A DNA stretch of 29,832 bases from a virus: IMG/VR virus record IMGVR_UViG_3300043468_000519, positions 1-29,832 of that record; one strand, given 5' to 3'. Under the pieces are notes generated by a model. That model searched no databases. It was given only the letters and a program-made list of their open reading frames with translations, and was not told the DNA's origin. A program made the position numbers and the translations under genes. Position 1 is the stretch's first letter, and each line of letters begins with the position of its first letter. Of the stretch, positions 1-5,480 are shown piece by piece.

Positions 1-89
1 TCAAGTTTCCACATTGCGCCTTGCCATCTATCCGCGTTCAATGCTTGAATTGCTTCGTCTTTGTCGTCGTATTCTATTGTTACTTTCAT
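1..89 (-). CDS. Partial copy of the 75-aa unknown gene (N-terminal 29 codons)
   Basis: This is the start of the gene that is complete at 29481-29708, cut by the contig edge. It begins at ATG 87-89 and reads MKVTIEYDDKDEAIQ onward. It is a duplicate only because the contig ends overlap, not a second gene in the genome. Its start follows the 31-bp leader (87-117), and the stop of the upstream 50-aa gene lies one base before it. Confidence 0.9.
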   Translation of the reverse strand, partial: MKVTIEYDDKDEAIQALNADRWQGAMWKL

Positions 90-117
90 CTTATTCTGAT
101 TTATTTAGTTCGTGTTT
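87..117 (-). repeat. 31-bp start-associated leader, copy A
   Basis: It is identical to 827-857 and 29706-29736. Read on the minus strand it ends in AAATCAGAATAAGATG, the ATG being the start codon of the gene to its left. It carries TAA in two frames (in AAATAA and in GAATAAG) and reads through in the third, so it can close an upstream gene and open the next within about 30 bases. Copies A and E are the exact edges of the block that is absent at the right end of the contig. Confidence 0.9.
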
Positions 118-243
118 AATTAGTTCTTGTTTTATCATCTTATTAATCTTTTTTAATTCATTGTTCATTAGCCATCCTGGTAATGATACAAGCACTACAA
201 TAAATGTTATTGTTGCTAGTAATCCTGTTAAATATAATATCAT
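91..243 (-). CDS. Small membrane protein, 50 aa, in variable block
   Basis: The reading frame runs from ATG 241-243 to TAA 91-93. It starts MILYLTGLLATITFIVVLVS, one hydrophobic segment of about 20 residues, and continues into a Lys/Glu-rich, probably cytoplasmic helix that ends in NKSE. I do not recognise a family. Its start follows a leader copy (244-260), and its last codons and stop lie inside the next leader (87-117), leaving one base before the following ATG. That tight fit supports it as a real gene despite its size. The gene is missing from the short state of the genome. Confidence 0.65.
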   Translation of the reverse strand: MILYLTGLLATITFIVVLVSLPGWLMNNELKKINKMIKQELIKHELNKSE

Positions 244-260
244 CTTATTTTGATTTAAAG
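241..260 (-). repeat. Start-associated leader, copy B
   Basis: On the minus strand this reads CCTTTAAATCAAAATAAG followed by the ATG of the 50-aa gene. It differs from the consensus core AAATCAGAATAAG by one base (A for G) and has a shorter 5' part than copies A and E. Confidence 0.75.
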
Positions 261-261
261 G

Positions 262-447
262 TTAATCTTCAATGTTTTCTTTTTCAAACTCGGGGTCATA
301 ATATCCTTGCTTATACCCTCTATCCCAAGCATTATCCATCTGCTCCTTCTCAAATTTTTTGGCTTGGGTAATAATATGTGGTGGTATAAATAGTCCACCT
401 TCTGCCCATTTATTAAACTCAGATTCTAACCATTCTACTGCTGTCAT
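262..447 (-). CDS. Unknown 61-aa acidic protein in variable block
   Basis: I place the start at ATG 445-447, directly after a leader copy. The longer frame up to 519 would need a TTG start and would translate the leader itself (as LNQNK before the Met). The product starts MTAVEWLESEFNKWAEGG and ends in EFEKENIED. It is acidic, probably helical and soluble, with no signal peptide or membrane segment. No family was recognised. Length and position suggest an accessory early gene. The upstream gene stops one base before this start (TAA 449-451), so the two may be translationally coupled. Confidence 0.7.
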   Translation of the reverse strand: MTAVEWLESEFNKWAEGGLFIPPHIITQAKKFEKEQMDNAWDRGYKQGYYDPEFEKENIED

Positions 448-467
448 CTTATTCTGATTTAAAATTC
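445..467 (-). repeat. Start-associated leader, copy C
   Basis: The minus strand reads TTTTAAATCAGAATAAG before the ATG at 445-447, with a perfect core. The TAA inside the core is the stop codon of the upstream 52-aa gene. Confidence 0.8.
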
Positions 468-607
468 CAAAAATTTCTACCCCAAGCATTTTTACTTGTG
501 GAAATTCTAATCTCCACAAAAGGTAAACTAATTACAATTTGCCCATCATAAGATATTCCAATAGTAATTTGCCATTTCCAATAAATTGATAGTCTATATT
601 CTCCCAT
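449..607 (-). CDS. Unknown 52-aa protein in variable block
   Basis: The frame runs from ATG 605-607 to TAA 449-451. The product begins MGEYRLSIYWKWQITIGIS, is rich in Trp, Ile and Ser, has alternating hydrophobic residues suggesting beta strands, and ends in FKSE inside leader copy C. It ends one base before the next start, the same arrangement as the 50-aa gene at 91-243. Its own start lacks a clear leader copy, being preceded only by an A/T-rich run. No family was recognised. Support is mainly positional: it fills the only gap in an otherwise gapless row of genes. Confidence 0.5.
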   Translation of the reverse strand: MGEYRLSIYWKWQITIGISYDGQIVISLPFVEIRISTSKNAWGRNFWNFKSE

Positions 608-613
608 GTTATT

Positions 614-829
614 TTAATTAATTAAATTTTGAATGATTAAAAATAAAATCACTGAATATACTAATGAGGTTATAATAGTACCAATTAAAACTCCTTTGTT
701 AAATTGTGTCATATTATTCTGATTTATTTGTTTTTGTTTGAATCTTTCATACCAACTCTTCCAATCTTCCTTAGTCATTGAATCCAAAGCCTCATCAAAT
801 TCTTTGTTTAATTTTTCCCAATTAGCCAT
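614..829 (-). CDS. 71-aa protein with internal leader and possible second start at 712
   Basis: The frame begins at ATG 827-829 after leader copy E. The first 39 residues (MANWEKLNKEFDEALDSM onward) are charged and helical. Then a leader copy is read in frame as INQNN, followed by Met 40 (codon 710-712). From there a separate-looking 32-residue peptide (MTQFNKGVLIGTIITSLVYS onward) forms one membrane segment. Either this is one protein with a C-terminal anchor, or two genes were joined when the upstream one lost its stop, with the leader still able to start the 32-aa peptide at 614-712. No family was recognised. Confidence 0.65.
   Translation of the reverse strand: MANWEKLNKEFDEALDSMTKEDWKSWYERFKQKQINQNNMTQFNKGVLIGTIITSLVYSVILFLIIQNLIN
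710..730 (-). repeat. Start-associated leader, copy D, inside a reading frame
   Basis: The minus strand reads ACAAATAAATCAGAATAAT before ATG 710-712. The core has one change (T for the final G). Unlike the other copies it lies within an open frame and is translated as QINQNN, because the upstream sequence enters in the one frame the leader does not close. Confidence 0.65.
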
Positions 830-857
830 CTTATTCTGATTTATTTAGTTCGTGTTT
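827..857 (-). repeat. 31-bp start-associated leader, copy E
   Basis: It is identical over 31 bases to 87-117 and 29706-29736, and the flanking bases differ (826 C, 86 T). It gives the start codon of the gene at 614-829, and its AAATAA is the stop of the gene at 841-1098. Recombination between this copy and copy A, with loss of 740 bp, gives exactly the sequence seen at 29620-29832. Confidence 0.9.
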
Positions 858-1098
858 TACTTGCTTCGCGGTATCCATCGCTAAAGCCTTTGACGTAATG
901 AAGGTCAATCTCTTTCTTAATGCGGCTCAAATAAAGCGTTGCATCCATCAACTCCTCAAGTAAATGGTTTATCCATTGGTCAAGAGTCAGGTCTTCTCGG
1001 TCTAATGTAGTTCCGTATTTTCGTATGCCAGTAGTAGAGCGTTCTGCATACTTCGCCATCACGGATAAAACGATTTGGTCTTCTACTTCTTGTTTCAT
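841..1098 (-). CDS. MazG-like / dATP-dGTP pyrophosphohydrolase-like small protein
   Basis: This is an 85-aa, mostly helical protein. The stretch RKYG around residue 26 followed by HLLEELMDATLYLSRI (residues 45-60) resembles the small phage proteins of the all-alpha NTP pyrophosphatase (MazG-like) group, where an ExxxD pattern binds magnesium. Known members hydrolyse nucleoside triphosphates or act on nucleotide pools; activity here is inferred, and the protein is shorter than full MazG enzymes. The start overlaps the stop of the exonuclease gene by four bases (ATGA), and the stop lies in leader copy E. A truncated copy of its 3' end is repeated at 29720-29832. Confidence 0.5.
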   Translation of the reverse strand: MKQEVEDQIVLSVMAKYAERSTTGIRKYGTTLDREDLTLDQWINHLLEELMDATLYLSRIKKEIDLHYVKGFSDGYREASKTRTK

Positions 1099-1775
1099 AG
1101 GAAATTGTAAAGGGTGTTAAAATACTCGCGGCATAGTTCTACGCGCTCTTTTATTTGTTCTATTACTTGTTCGTCTTTTTCTACTTTAAAGACCTTTACA
1201 CGGCGTCCTAGCGGTATATGGTCGAAAACGTGGCGTTTTAGTATTTCGTCGCGCAAGTCTAGATCTTCTTCTAGTAGGTGGGCGTTCCAATGCGCTCGGC
1301 GTATTTCGTCTTCTACCATTTCGATAGGTGTATTAACTAGGCAGTAAACTAGTAGCGCTTCGGTCTTACCCGTCAATTCCATGTATCCTTGCAACTGGTA
1401 GTAGTAATCTTTAGTCGGTATTTCGGTAGCAAAAAACGGGAATGTAGTAGCGTCCCAAGAACTTTTTACGTCTAGTAGCACGTCGTCCGTGTTTACGTCG
1501 GGCGTACCAGTTAAGAACTCGTTTTCAAAGTGCCTTTCGTTCTTGTAAATAAAACTTAATTCTAGCGCTTCTGCGGCCATTTCGATAGCTTGGCCTTCTA
1601 CTGCATTACCTTTGTCCGTGTAACGGCTGTAAAACGGCTTAATTACGCCGTATTTCGCGCGCAATACTTCTTCTTCTATGTATGTCTTTGCCGTTTGGCT
1701 TAAAAACTCCCCCTTTGTGCGTGGGTTAGTCATTATTTTACCTATGGCAGAACATCGAATTTTCCAAGCGTTCAT
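1095..1775 (-). CDS. YqaJ/lambda-exo-type recombination exonuclease
   Basis: The 226-aa product has the PD-(D/E)XK nuclease pattern of the YqaJ/lambda Exo family: Glu 60 in GNAVEGQAIE, GTPD at 90-93, LDVKSSW at 101-107 giving the D-x-K catalytic pair, and the conserved Gln of YYYQLQGYM at 124-132. Enzymes of this type chew one strand from double-stranded ends to give 3' tails for annealing. The gene overlaps the annealing-protein gene upstream by four bases (ATGA) and the MazG-like gene downstream by four, so the exonuclease and its partner are made from one message. Length is typical. Confidence 0.88.
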   Translation of the reverse strand: MNAWKIRCSAIGKIMTNPRTKGEFLSQTAKTYIEEEVLRAKYGVIKPFYSRYTDKGNAVEGQAIEMAAEALELSFIYKNERHFENEFLTGTPDVNTDDVLLDVKSSWDATTFPFFATEIPTKDYYYQLQGYMELTGKTEALLVYCLVNTPIEMVEDEIRRAHWNAHLLEEDLDLRDEILKRHVFDHIPLGRRVKVFKVEKDEQVIEQIKERVELCREYFNTLYNFL

Positions 1776-2299
1776 AGCGCGTTAAGTATGTCGGTTTGTC
1801 CTTCGGTTAACTCAAAGCTAGCTTCTAACTTTTCGCGGGTATAGTCGCCTTTTTGAATGGCTACTAGTGCGGCTTGAAAACGTTTAGCGTCTATTTGCTT
1901 TTTCTTTGGTTCGTCTTTTACTTGTTCGCCGCTTGCGTCCGTGTCTTTATCCGTTACAAGACCTAAAGAACTAGCCAAAGCGTAACGACGGAAATACGTA
2001 ACACCACTACCGAAGCTTTGATAGTCATTCATTCCCTTTAAGGTTACGCTAGGAATAGCTACGGACGTTTCCATGTGTTCGCCAGTCTCTACGTGGAAAA
2101 TCATTGTAGCTAGGTAGTTTTCGCCGTCTTTGGTGTGTAGGTTTTGGGTAAAGCCTAGCCCGTGTTTTGCTAGTAGCGGGTTAATTACTTTAAAAATTGC
2201 GGGTAAGTCGCTATAAGAATAGCCGAACCCTTGCGTTCCTTTGTGGATTACTGGTACTTCTTGCTGAAAAGCCGCAAGCGCTTTTAATAAATTTTTCAT
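1772..2299 (-). CDS. ERF-family single-strand DNA annealing protein
   Basis: The 175-aa protein matches the ERF recombinase family (type member P22 Erf). The signature is the run SFGSGVTYFRRYALASSLGL at residues 95-114, followed by an acidic DKDTDAS segment. An N-terminal block (FGYSYSDLPAIFKVINPLL, 25-43) is also typical. Such proteins anneal complementary single strands and work with an exonuclease, here the overlapping downstream gene. Together they could circularise terminally redundant genomes and recombine short repeats, including the 31-bp leaders about 1 kb away. A C-terminal tail of about 50 residues is less conserved. The start is ATG 2297-2299, with a -7-like box 30 bases upstream. 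Confidence 0.88.
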   Translation of the reverse strand: MKNLLKALAAFQQEVPVIHKGTQGFGYSYSDLPAIFKVINPLLAKHGLGFTQNLHTKDGENYLATMIFHVETGEHMETSVAIPSVTLKGMNDYQSFGSGVTYFRRYALASSLGLVTDKDTDASGEQVKDEPKKKQIDAKRFQAALVAIQKGDYTREKLEASFELTEGQTDILNAL

Positions 2300-2329
2300 A
2301 ATCGGTTAATTATTAGTGTTATTTAGATA

Positions 2330-2337
2330 CAAATATA
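2330..2337 (-). promoter_or_regulatory. Candidate -7 box before the ERF/exonuclease genes
   Basis: The minus strand reads TATATTTG, a full match to TAnnTTTG, about 30 bases before the ERF start and just after the NinG stop. No TTTG was found at the expected 19-21 base distance, so it is a half-supported internal promoter. Confidence 0.4.
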
Positions 2338-2341
2338 TAGT

Positions 2342-2860
2342 TTATTTCAATTCGTTGTACTTTTTTTTATATTTTTTTATCAATTCTTTAAGTTCGTCTA
2401 CGTCCCAACGTTTCTCTAGGTGCGCGCGGCCTTGTAATTCTATTAATTTGTCGGCGCCTATGCGTTGTTCTATGCCTATTTGGTAGTTAAGAAGATTGCC
2501 AGACAAAAAAGTGTTGCAATGTTCGCATTGTAGGTGTACGTTGTCTTCGTCAAACCTTACGTTTGAGTGGCCACCTTGACTGAAATAGTGGCCAGCGTTC
2601 TTTTTCTTTGGCGGTTGGTTGCATGAAATGCACGCTTTGCCTTCGTCGCGTTTACGTATGTAGGCGTTAAATACTTTTTGTGCGTCTTTAAGCCAGTCGC
2701 TAGTAGTTTTTAGTTCGGTTGTCCATTTCTTTTTCGTGTTTTTCCAAGCGGCGGTTTTAGCTTCTTCTACAAACGCGTTAAGACATTCGCGTTTTAGGCA
2801 GTATTTCATATTGAATTTTACTGGTGTAAATTTTTCTCGGCAATTTTTACAACGTGGCAT
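2342..2860 (-). CDS. ninG: NinG/Rap-family recombination endonuclease
   Basis: The 172-aa protein matches lambda NinG (Rap), a structure-specific endonuclease acting on recombination intermediates such as Holliday junctions. Visible parts are an N-terminal zinc-finger-like set (CKNC at 4-7, with Cys 21 and Cys 26), then ACISC at 76-80, AGHYFSQGGHSNVRFDEDN at 89-107, the CEHCN pair at 112-116, and LSGN at 119-122, all in the family order. The C-terminus is Lys-rich and coiled. The start overlaps the methyltransferase stop by 14 bases. Its place beside ERF and the exonuclease makes a compact recombination set. Confidence 0.85.
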   Translation of the reverse strand: MPRCKNCREKFTPVKFNMKYCLKRECLNAFVEEAKTAAWKNTKKKWTTELKTTSDWLKDAQKVFNAYIRKRDEGKACISCNQPPKKKNAGHYFSQGGHSNVRFDEDNVHLQCEHCNTFLSGNLLNYQIGIEQRIGADKLIELQGRAHLEKRWDVDELKELIKKYKKKYNELK

Positions 2861-3500
2861 CTTTACAACTATTTAAAATTTCATAAACTAAAGCGCTAGG
2901 AATTACCGAACGTTCATAACTACCAGAACGTCCCTGCGTTCCTGTTTTAGATCCTCTAGGCGCTCTTTGGTGGTGGCAATGTATGTTTCCGTTAAAACAT
3001 TCGTGTTTTGGTAGCCAGCCGTTAGGGTTAAAAACGCTATATAAATGGTTTGTAAATATGTCCGTAGGCTTTGCGCGGTCGTCGCCGTAACGGCAATACC
3101 AAATAGTAGCCCTATCTATTCCCTTTACGAATGGCATTTTACGCATCATTCCCCGCGGGTTTTCAATAAAAAATTTTAAATTCGGGTTTAAATTTAAGTA
3201 GTAATTTATTAGTTCTATTTGGTGGAAATTTACGGCGTCGCACTTTTTTGCATAGTCGCTTACTGGTAGCGTTCCGTTTCTATGGTGGCTTATTGCCGCT
3301 ATTGAATAAGTTGTGCAATCTGGACTAGTCCAAATAACGTCGGGAATAAATGGCACGTGTTCTGGCGTTAATTTCTCTATGTCTATTACAAGGTCTATGT
3401 TTTCGTAGGGCGTCCAGTCAACAGAAAAAACCTTAAAGCCTAATTTTTCGGCTACTTTTCCTATTGATCTGCTACCAGCGTGTAGTTCTAGTATATTCAT
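2847..3500 (-). CDS. Phage DNA cytosine-5 methyltransferase-like protein
   Basis: The 217-aa protein has an AdoMet-binding start (LELHAGSRSIGKVAEKLGF, 4-22, then SVDW), an SPDC motif at 59-62 in the place of the catalytic Pro-Cys of C5 methyltransferases, and ENPRG at 113-117 in the place of the ENV motif. It is much shorter than host enzymes (usually above 300 aa), and the target-recognition region is small, as in other phage orphan enzymes. No restriction endonuclease gene is next to it, so protection from host restriction or genome marking is a likelier role than a restriction-modification pair. It overlaps ninG by 14 bases. Confidence 0.7.
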   Translation of the reverse strand: MNILELHAGSRSIGKVAEKLGFKVFSVDWTPYENIDLVIDIEKLTPEHVPFIPDVIWTSPDCTTYSIAAISHHRNGTLPVSDYAKKCDAVNFHQIELINYYLNLNPNLKFFIENPRGMMRKMPFVKGIDRATIWYCRYGDDRAKPTDIFTNHLYSVFNPNGWLPKHECFNGNIHCHHQRAPRGSKTGTQGRSGSYERSVIPSALVYEILNSCKDATL

Positions 3501-3503
3501 AGC

Positions 3504-3794
3504 TTAAAATTTACTTGTTTGTAGTTCCATTTCTAATTCTTTAACCCGTCTAGCTAGTTCTATGTTTCGACTTGCTAGTATCGTGTTTTCACGGCTCATT
3601 GCCACCGCGTGTTCGTGTAGCCTAGTAAAAAACGAAATAGCCTCTAGTAGTTCTTCTTCGCTTTGTTCTGCGCCTTGTATGTAGTCCTTTGCTTCTGGGC
3701 GTGTTTTTAGTATTTGTTCGCGTGCGGTCTTTATTCTTTGTCTAATTGAGTATAAATTGACCCGTGTTTTTATTATTTCTAGTCCTAGTTCCAT
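3504..3794 (-). CDS. Unknown 96-aa coiled-coil protein
   Basis: The protein is almost wholly charged helix. Heptad-like spacing of Leu and Ile continues to the C-terminal RRVKELEMELQTSKF. There is no signal or membrane segment and no family was recognised. It lies between the helicase-like ATPase and the methyltransferase with gaps of two and three bases, which ties it to the replication operon. A small accessory or adaptor role is possible, but nothing in the sequence fixes it. Confidence 0.65.
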   Translation of the reverse strand: MELGLEIIKTRVNLYSIRQRIKTAREQILKTRPEAKDYIQGAEQSEEELLEAISFFTRLHEHAVAMSRENTILASRNIELARRVKELEMELQTSKF

Positions 3795-3796
3795 GT

Positions 3797-4738
3797 TTAA
3801 AAAGGTAAATTGTTTGACATTCTACGTAATTTTTCGCTAGTTGACATTAACTCGCCGTCTGGTATTTGCTTTTGAACCTCTCGCGGTCTGTAATTAGCTA
3901 GAGGGTCTACGCCGTTAATAATAAAACCTAGCCCGTTGTTAAATTCGCACTTTACGGGTTGCTCAATTTCGGTGTGTTTACCGCCAGTTTCTTGGTCTTT
4001 AATCTTTTCTACGCCTATAAGCGTTTTGTATTTTAGTTCTGGGTGTTTGATTAGTCGGTGTATTACTAGCATATCGTCGCATCTGTTTAAGAACGCCTTA
4101 CCGCCCTCTATGTGGTCTTTCAATGGTGGCTTTAAATGGCCTTTTAGTTCTCCGTCTGCATAAATGTTACCACTTCGGCCGCTTTCTGTATTTGGGTGGG
4201 TGTTTATGTAAATAGTTATTCCAGTTTGGTTGCAAAATTGGCGGGCTTTATTCATAAATTCGTAATTCCCTTCATATCCCATTTGTCTATCTAGGCCCGT
4301 GAATGGATCAATTAACCCAACTTTAGCCCCGCTTTCCTTAAAAAGGTCTAGCACTTCTTCTGGTTTGTACAAATTCGAGTTGTCTACAAAAGTAAAGTAT
4401 TGTTCTAGGTACGCTAGGTCGCCCGCTATTTGACTATGGGTTAGTTGGCTGAAATGTTTGCCTCTATACATTTGGATAAGGTCGCGCATTATTTGCCCCT
4501 TTTGGTTTTCGCCTGACCAAATACAGAAAGTTAGTTCGTGTTTTAGTGCAAGAGTTAGGAAGTACCAGTTAATCCAATACGTCTTTCCGACGTTGTCATG
4601 TCCAAGAATTATAGTAAGTTGTTTAGGTTTAAAACGCAAGTATTCATCTAGGTAGCAATCTAGCCCAAGACCTTGTTTTATTTTGCCGTCCCTTACGTCT
4701 AGTAAGTATTGTAACGCGTCGCCTTGTTTTAGTAGCAT
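3797..4738 (-). CDS. RecA/DnaB-like replication ATPase (helicase candidate)
   Basis: The 313-aa protein has a Walker A motif GHDNVGKT at 46-53, a likely Walker B strand KVGLIDPF with Asp 144, and a later INTHPN segment that fits a sensor motif of RecA-fold ATPases. This is the layout of the DnaB C-terminal domain and of related phage helicases, but the DnaB N-terminal primase-binding domain is missing. The C-terminus ends in SNNLPF, slightly like the acidic/aromatic tips of SSB-binding proteins. It follows the replication protein gene by two bases. A replicative helicase is the best reading; a recombination ATPase is the alternative. Confidence 0.7.
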   Translation of the reverse strand: MLLKQGDALQYLLDVRDGKIKQGLGLDCYLDEYLRFKPKQLTIILGHDNVGKTYWINWYFLTLALKHELTFCIWSGENQKGQIMRDLIQMYRGKHFSQLTHSQIAGDLAYLEQYFTFVDNSNLYKPEEVLDLFKESGAKVGLIDPFTGLDRQMGYEGNYEFMNKARQFCNQTGITIYINTHPNTESGRSGNIYADGELKGHLKPPLKDHIEGGKAFLNRCDDMLVIHRLIKHPELKYKTLIGVEKIKDQETGGKHTEIEQPVKCEFNNGLGFIINGVDPLANYRPREVQKQIPDGELMSTSEKLRRMSNNLPF

Positions 4739-4740
4739 GG

Positions 4741-5412
4741 TTAGTTTTTTAGGTGTTCTAGTATTGCGTCGCTTTCTGTTTTAATAGTTAAGCCGCTGTA
4801 CTTGTCTATTGTTTCGGCTCTACTAAAAAATTCAGGGGTGCAATACTGGTAGTTCGTGTCTTTATGGTATTTACTAGAGGCGGCGTTGGTTATTGCGTCA
4901 AAAATACTTTCTTTTGTGTAACCTTCTTTTAATCTAGCTTTATAAGAGCGTTTTGTCTTTTCGTTAATTACCTCAAACTTACGACCGAAAGTTGTATTAA
5001 TGAAGCCTAGCAACGCTAGGTAGTCAATATTATTATTTATATCATTTACATTAACATTTACATTATCATTAACAGCTATTTTTGCTATGCCATTTATGCG
5101 TTTGCTATCTTTTGCCATAGGTTCGCATTCAGTCGCATCGTTTGGTATTTCGTTCCAACGTTTGCTAGCACCAGCCTTACCCGCTTCGCTACGTTTTATT
5201 TTAACTTCTTCAAATAGTTTTAAGTCGCGCTTAAGCTGTTGTTTAATTGGCTCAAAAGCTATTTCTATTATTAGGTCTTCAGCCGTTGGGTTTTCGTCGT
5301 TGACATAGGCGTAAATATGTTTGATTAGTTTACCCGCTATGTCGTCGGGTAGTTTGTTAAATAAGTCCTTTTGATCAACGTAAAGGATAAACGATTTTTT
5401 GTCTTTTGCCAT
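4741..5412 (-). CDS. Phage replication protein, DUF6291-like N-terminus with conserved phage C-terminal domain
   Basis: The 223-aa protein has two parts. Residues 1-90 (KSFILYVDQKDLFNKLPDD, later GKAGASKRW) look like the DUF6291 type. Residues 128-210 (LLGFINTTFGRKFEVINEK, YTKESIFDAITNA, TPEFFSRAE) match the conserved phage C-terminal domain (Phg_2220_C) of replication initiator or helicase-loader-like proteins. They are joined by a linker with alternating Asn-Val (NDNVNVNVND), coded by a hexamer repeat. The next gene downstream is the helicase-like ATPase, which fits a loader role. The start at 5410-5412 lies just after an attenuator-like RNA structure. Confidence 0.72.
   Translation of the reverse strand: MAKDKKSFILYVDQKDLFNKLPDDIAGKLIKHIYAYVNDENPTAEDLIIEIAFEPIKQQLKRDLKLFEEVKIKRSEAGKAGASKRWNEIPNDATECEPMAKDSKRINGIAKIAVNDNVNVNVNDINNNIDYLALLGFINTTFGRKFEVINEKTKRSYKARLKEGYTKESIFDAITNAASSKYHKDTNYQYCTPEFFSRAETIDKYSGLTIKTESDAILEHLKN
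5041..5070. repeat. Five tandem hexamers (NNCATT) inside the replication gene
   Basis: The plus strand reads ATCATT, TACATT, AACATT, TACATT, ATCATT, then AACAGC. It codes the Asn-Val linker on the minus strand. The block is followed on its left by an A/T-only stretch (about 5027-5040). Placement between the two domains of an initiator-like gene recalls lambda O, whose gene holds the origin iterons. Whether these hexamers bind anything is not known; they may only be a low-complexity linker. Confidence 0.6.
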
Positions 5413-5416
5413 TTTG

Positions 5417-5424
5417 CAAATTTA
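5417..5424 (-). promoter_or_regulatory. TAAATTTG box four bases before the replication gene start
   Basis: The minus strand reads TAAATTTG, CAAA, ATG. The box matches TAnnTTTG and sits between the terminator-like hairpin and the start codon. A transcript from it would begin at or next to the ATG, so it would be leaderless. The gene at 28296-28544 has the same box at the same distance. No -33 TTTG was checked as convincing. Confidence 0.3.
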
Positions 5425-5430
5425 GGTAAT

Positions 5431-5480
5431 AAAAAACCCCCAAACTTCATTGCGGCTGGACGTGCAAATCGGTTTGAGGG
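5431..5480 (-). terminator. Intrinsic terminator hairpin before the replication gene
   Basis: The stem CCCTCAAAC / GTTTGGGGG (minus strand) encloses 26 bases and is followed by TTTTTT and ATTA. Its large loop contains one arm of the second stem, so its formation could be set by that other pairing. It would separate the DnaA-like gene and the upstream small genes from the replication/recombination genes. Confidence 0.6.

Larger units (their letters stand above)
1..117. repeat. Terminal direct repeat, left copy
   Basis: These 117 bases are identical to 29620-29736. The last base before divergence is 117; base 118 is A where the right copy has T. A repeat of both contig ends is what an assembler gives for a circular or circularly permuted, terminally redundant phage genome. 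After the repeat the two ends do not continue alike: here the 740-bp variable block follows, whereas at the right end the sequence jumps to the equivalent of base 858. Confidence 0.95.

Noticed and set aside
14-253. Plus-strand frame of 79 aa at the left end
   Set aside because: It is opposite several minus-strand small genes with leader-bound starts. A hydrophobic shadow of this sort is expected opposite A/T-rich codons.
262-519. Longer start for the 61-aa gene at 519
   Set aside because: It would need a TTG start and would translate the leader sequence, while an ATG directly after the leader (445-447) has a gene ending one base before it.
87-857. 31-bp repeats as integrase attachment sites (attL/attR)
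   Set aside because: No integrase is present, and the same leader recurs several times inside the block directly before start codons. Homologous recombination explains the two states more simply.
5041-5070. CRISPR-like array
   Set aside because: The units are only six bases, have no spacers, and code a linker in frame.
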